From NCBI GenBank assembly GCA_043773745.1, contig JAYVEV010000142.1:1-6110 (forward strand): a DNA stretch of 6,110 bases, given 5' to 3'. Every line of letters starts with the position of its first letter. Position 1 is the stretch's first letter. The translations under genes were made by a program, and so were the position numbers. This document shows positions 3,627-6,110 of the stretch, piece after piece. The stretch is from UKL13-2 sp043773745. Its GTDB lineage: Bacteria > Pseudomonadota > Gammaproteobacteria > Burkholderiales > Usitatibacteraceae. A model generated the notes under the pieces. The model had not been told where the DNA came from and made no database searches. It worked only from the letters and a program-made list of their open reading frames with translations.

Positions 3627-6110
3627 ATGGCGCGCATCCCCACCAATGAAATCGAGCGGCTAAAGAGTGAAGTGAGCGTCGAGCGGCTGATTGAATCGGC
3701 GGGGATTGAACTGAAAAAGCTCGGCAAGGACAGGGCTGGCAAATGTCCATTCCACGCCGACGACACCGCGAGCCTGGTGGTGACACCGGCGAAGAACCTC
3801 TGGCACTGCTTTGGTTGCCAGATCGGTGGTGGGCCGATTGATTGGGTGATGAAGAAACAAGGTGTGTCCTTCCGCCACGCGGTCGAGCTATTGCGCGATG
3901 GCGATTCTTCTTTAGCAGCTACATCGGTGCCGCTCAAACGCGCCACCGTGCGCACGCTACCCGCGCCCGTCACCCGCGACGCCGACAACGATGTGCTAAT
4001 GATGCAAGTGGTGGGCTACTACCACGACACGCTCAAACAATCACCTGACGCCTTGGCTTACCTCAAGTCGCGCGGACTCGACCATCCCGAACTGATCGAG
4101 ACCTTCAAGCTGGGCTTTGCCAATCGCACGCTGGGCCTACGTCTTCCAGAAAAAAACCGCGTAGCCGGTGCGGAACTCCGCACGCGCCTACAAGCCATTG
4201 GCATCTATCGCCAATCCGGTCATGAGCATTTCAATGGCTCCTTGGTCATGCCGGTGATGGACGAGCATGGCCGCGTGGTCGAACTCTACGGCCGCAAGTT
4301 GCTGGACAATTTGCGTGCCGGCACGCCGAAACATTTGTATTTGCCCGACGAATGCAGAAGTGGCAGCGCTGGCCGCGGCATATGGAACGTGCAGGCGTTG
4401 CAAGCCTCGACCGAAATCATTGTCTGTGAAGCCTTGATTGACGCGATGACGTTCTGGTGTGCGGGCTATCGCAATGTCACGGCCGCTTACGGCATTGAAG
4501 GCTTTACCGATGAACATCTGGCCGCGTTCAAACGCCACGGCATCACACGCGTGCTGATTGCTTATGACCGTGACGAGCCGGGTGAACGGGCGAGTGAGAA
4601 GCTCGCCAGCAAGCTCATGGCTGCAGGCATCGAGTGTTGGCGCATTCAGTTTCCGAAGGGGATGGATGCCAATGAATATGCGTTGAAGGTGACGCCGGCC
4701 TCGAAGTCGCTGGGCGTGGCGATTCGCAAAGCGGTGTGGCTCGGCAAAGGGGCGGCACCGACGCGCGAGGCGCGCGCACCTGAGCAAGAACTCATCATTG
4801 AGACGCCCATGACAAAAATCACAAACCCTAGCGCTGGCGCGCTTCTTCGGCCAGTTTCCCTCTCAAGTGATGCGCCACCTTTGCCTTCTTCCTTAGCCGC
4901 TGCCTTGCCCGTCTTGCCCGCTTCACCGATGCCCGCTACGCCCGACACGGACACCGCTGCCGTGGTGACTGACAATGAAATCACGATGACCTTCGGTGAC
5001 GGATTGAATCAGCGCCGCTACCGTGTGCGAGGTCTCGCCAAGAACATGAGCCACGACGTATTAAAGGTCAACGTATTGGCGGCTAAAGGTGAAGCCTTCC
5101 ATGTGGACAACATCGACCTCTATTCAGCCAAGGCGCGCGCGTCCTACATTGCCCAGGCGGCAATTGAGTTAAAGCTTGGTGATGAATTACTCAAGGCCGA
5201 CTTGGGTCGGTTGTTGCTCAAGTGTGAGGCGTTGCAAGATACCGCCATTCAGCAAGCGCTGATACCCAAGGCACCGGCTGCTGTTGCCATCAGTGAGGCT
5301 GATACGCGCGCGGCGATGGCATTACTCCAGTCGCCTGACCTGATGGATCGTATCGTTGCCGACTTTGATGCGTGCGGCATTGTAGGTGAAGCGACCAACA
5401 AACTGACCGGCTATCTCGCCGCCGTTTCCAGAAAATTGGATCGCCCGCTGGCCGTCGTCATCCAATCATCGAGTGCCGCAGGCAAGTCTTCGCTGATGGA
5501 CGCGGTGCTGGCCTTCATGCCCGAGGAGGAGCGCATCAAATACTCGGCGATGACCGGCCAGAGCTTGTTCTACATGGGTGAAACCAATCTCAAAAACAAG
5601 ATCCTCGCCATCGTTGAGGAAGAAGGCGCCAGCAAAGCCAGCTACGCCTTGAAGTTGCTACAGAGCGAAGGTGAATTGACCATTGCCTCGACTGGCAAAG
5701 ACCCGACCACGGGCAACCTCATCACCCAGCAATATCGTGTTGAAGGCCCGGTGATGATCTTCCTGACCACGACCGCCATTGAGATTGACGAAGAGTTGAT
5801 GAATCGCTGTCTTGTGCTCAGCGTGGATGAAGGTCGTGCGCAAACACAGGCGATTCACCAGCTGCAACGAACCAGAAGGACGCTACAAGGCTTGATCGCC
5901 CGGCAGGATAGGCAACACCTCATCGAACTGCACAGGAACGCTCAGCGGCTGATTCGCCCGCTGGCCGTGGTGAACCCCTACGCGGATCAACTCACATTCC
6001 TCTCTGACAAAACCCGCACTCGTCGTGATCATGAAAAGTACCTCACCTTAATCGACACCATTGCGCTGTTGCATCAGCACCAGCGACCAGTAAAGACAGC
6101 AACACACCAC
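3627..6110 (+). CDS. Primase-helicase fusion protein of a mobile element (CHC2-Toprim-ATPase), 3' end outside window
   Basis: An uninterrupted frame of 828 codons from ATG 3627 to the last base. The start has GGAG (3614-3617) 9 bases upstream. Domains in order: CHC2 zinc finger at residues about 10-92 (ligands C40, H43, C61, C64 in CPFH and WHCFGC); a DnaG-like core at about 140-260 (FNGSLVMPVMD, VELYGRKL, KHLYLP); Toprim at about 262-350 (E268 in IIVCEALID, D314 and D316 in YDRDEPG, then KGMDANEY); a Pro/Ala/Ser-rich linker at about 400-445; and a P-loop ATPase from about 570, with a Walker A-like SSSAAGKS at 614-621, Walker B ILAIVEEEG at 659-667, sensor FLTTT at 712-716 and a probable arginine finger R727 in ELMNR. 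Walker A has Ser instead of the usual Gly/Ala at its first position. The protein should prime and unwind DNA for replication of an integrated plasmid-, phage- or ICE-like element. The missing C-terminus could hold another domain. Confidence 0.92.
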   Translation, partial: MARIPTNEIERLKSEVSVERLIESAGIELKKLGKDRAGKCPFHADDTASLVVTPAKNLWHCFGCQIGGGPIDWVMKKQGVSFRHAVELLRDGDSSLAATSVPLKRATVRTLPAPVTRDADNDVLMMQVVGYYHDTLKQSPDALAYLKSRGLDHPELIETFKLGFANRTLGLRLPEKNRVAGAELRTRLQAIGIYRQSGHEHFNGSLVMPVMDEHGRVVELYGRKLLDNLRAGTPKHLYLPDECRSGSAGRGIWNVQALQASTEIIVCEALIDAMTFWCAGYRNVTAAYGIEGFTDEHLAAFKRHGITRVLIAYDRDEPGERASEKLASKLMAAGIECWRIQFPKGMDANEYALKVTPASKSLGVAIRKAVWLGKGAAPTREARAPEQELIIETPMTKITNPSAGALLRPVSLSSDAPPLPSSLAAALPVLPASPMPATPDTDTAAVVTDNEITMTFGDGLNQRRYRVRGLAKNMSHDVLKVNVLAAKGEAFHVDNIDLYSAKARASYIAQAAIELKLGDELLKADLGRLLLKCEALQDTAIQQALIPKAPAAVAISEADTRAAMALLQSPDLMDRIVADFDACGIVGEATNKLTGYLAAVSRKLDRPLAVVIQSSSAAGKSSLMDAVLAFMPEEERIKYSAMTGQSLFYMGETNLKNKILAIVEEEGASKASYALKLLQSEGELTIASTGKDPTTGNLITQQYRVEGPVMIFLTTTAIEIDEELMNRCLVLSVDEGRAQTQAIHQLQRTRRTLQGLIARQDRQHLIELHRNAQRLIRPLAVVNPYADQLTFLSDKTRTRRDHEKYLTLIDTIALLHQHQRPVKTATHH

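Noticed and set aside
3608..3988. 126-codon minus-strand frame over the zinc-finger region
   Set aside because: Antisense to CPFH and WHCFGC motifs; Ser/Arg-rich, without domain or start signal.
4188..4787. 199-codon open frame on the minus strand inside the primase gene
   Set aside because: It is antisense to the Toprim region whose motifs are clear on the + strand; the translation is rich in Arg, Ala and His with no family features, typical of a shadow frame in G+C-rich DNA.

Overview
The window looks like accessory DNA from a proteobacterium, probably beta or gamma. The reasons are the style of the Rhs core (PDHLGTPR, YFRDYDP.TGRY, SDPIGL, DPFGL), Gram-negative-type secreted immunity proteins, G+C-rich coding in the right half and E. 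coli-like promoter and Shine-Dalgarno signals. The species cannot be named from the sequence alone.

Left half (1-2347, all + strand): the 3' end of an rhs locus carrying two toxin/immunity modules in tandem. Module 1 is the C-terminal end of a full rhs gene that begins outside the window. It has a cysteine-rich toxin tip, followed with a 4-base ATGA overlap by a five-helix membrane protein that is probably its immunity protein. Module 2 begins directly after that gene's stop. It is a promoterless, startless fragment of Rhs core joined to a different toxin tip with an L,D-transpeptidase/Tlde1-like signature, overlapping a gene for a secreted (signal-peptide) protein that is probably its immunity protein. 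The two core fragments align without gaps over 45 codons and share a 26-base exact repeat, so recombination between them would swap module 2 onto the main Rhs protein in frame. A strong intrinsic terminator closes the locus.

Right half (2469-6110): a mobile-element replication/regulation block. A leftward two-gene operon encodes an XRE-family repressor and an ORF6N-domain protein. Divergent from it is a long rightward gene, open to the window's end (828 codons so far), for a primase-helicase fusion: CHC2 zinc finger, DnaG-like/Toprim primase core, Pro/Ala-rich linker and P-loop ATPase. The 115-base divergent intergenic region holds a perfect 25-base palindrome whose two ends supply the -10 boxes of two face-to-face promoters. 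This suggests that one repressor dimer site controls both the replication protein and the repressor's own operon.

Together the window reads as the junction between a polymorphic-toxin locus with a stored spare warhead and an integrated plasmid-, phage- or ICE-like element. No RNA gene, CRISPR array, transposase, integrase or att site was seen.
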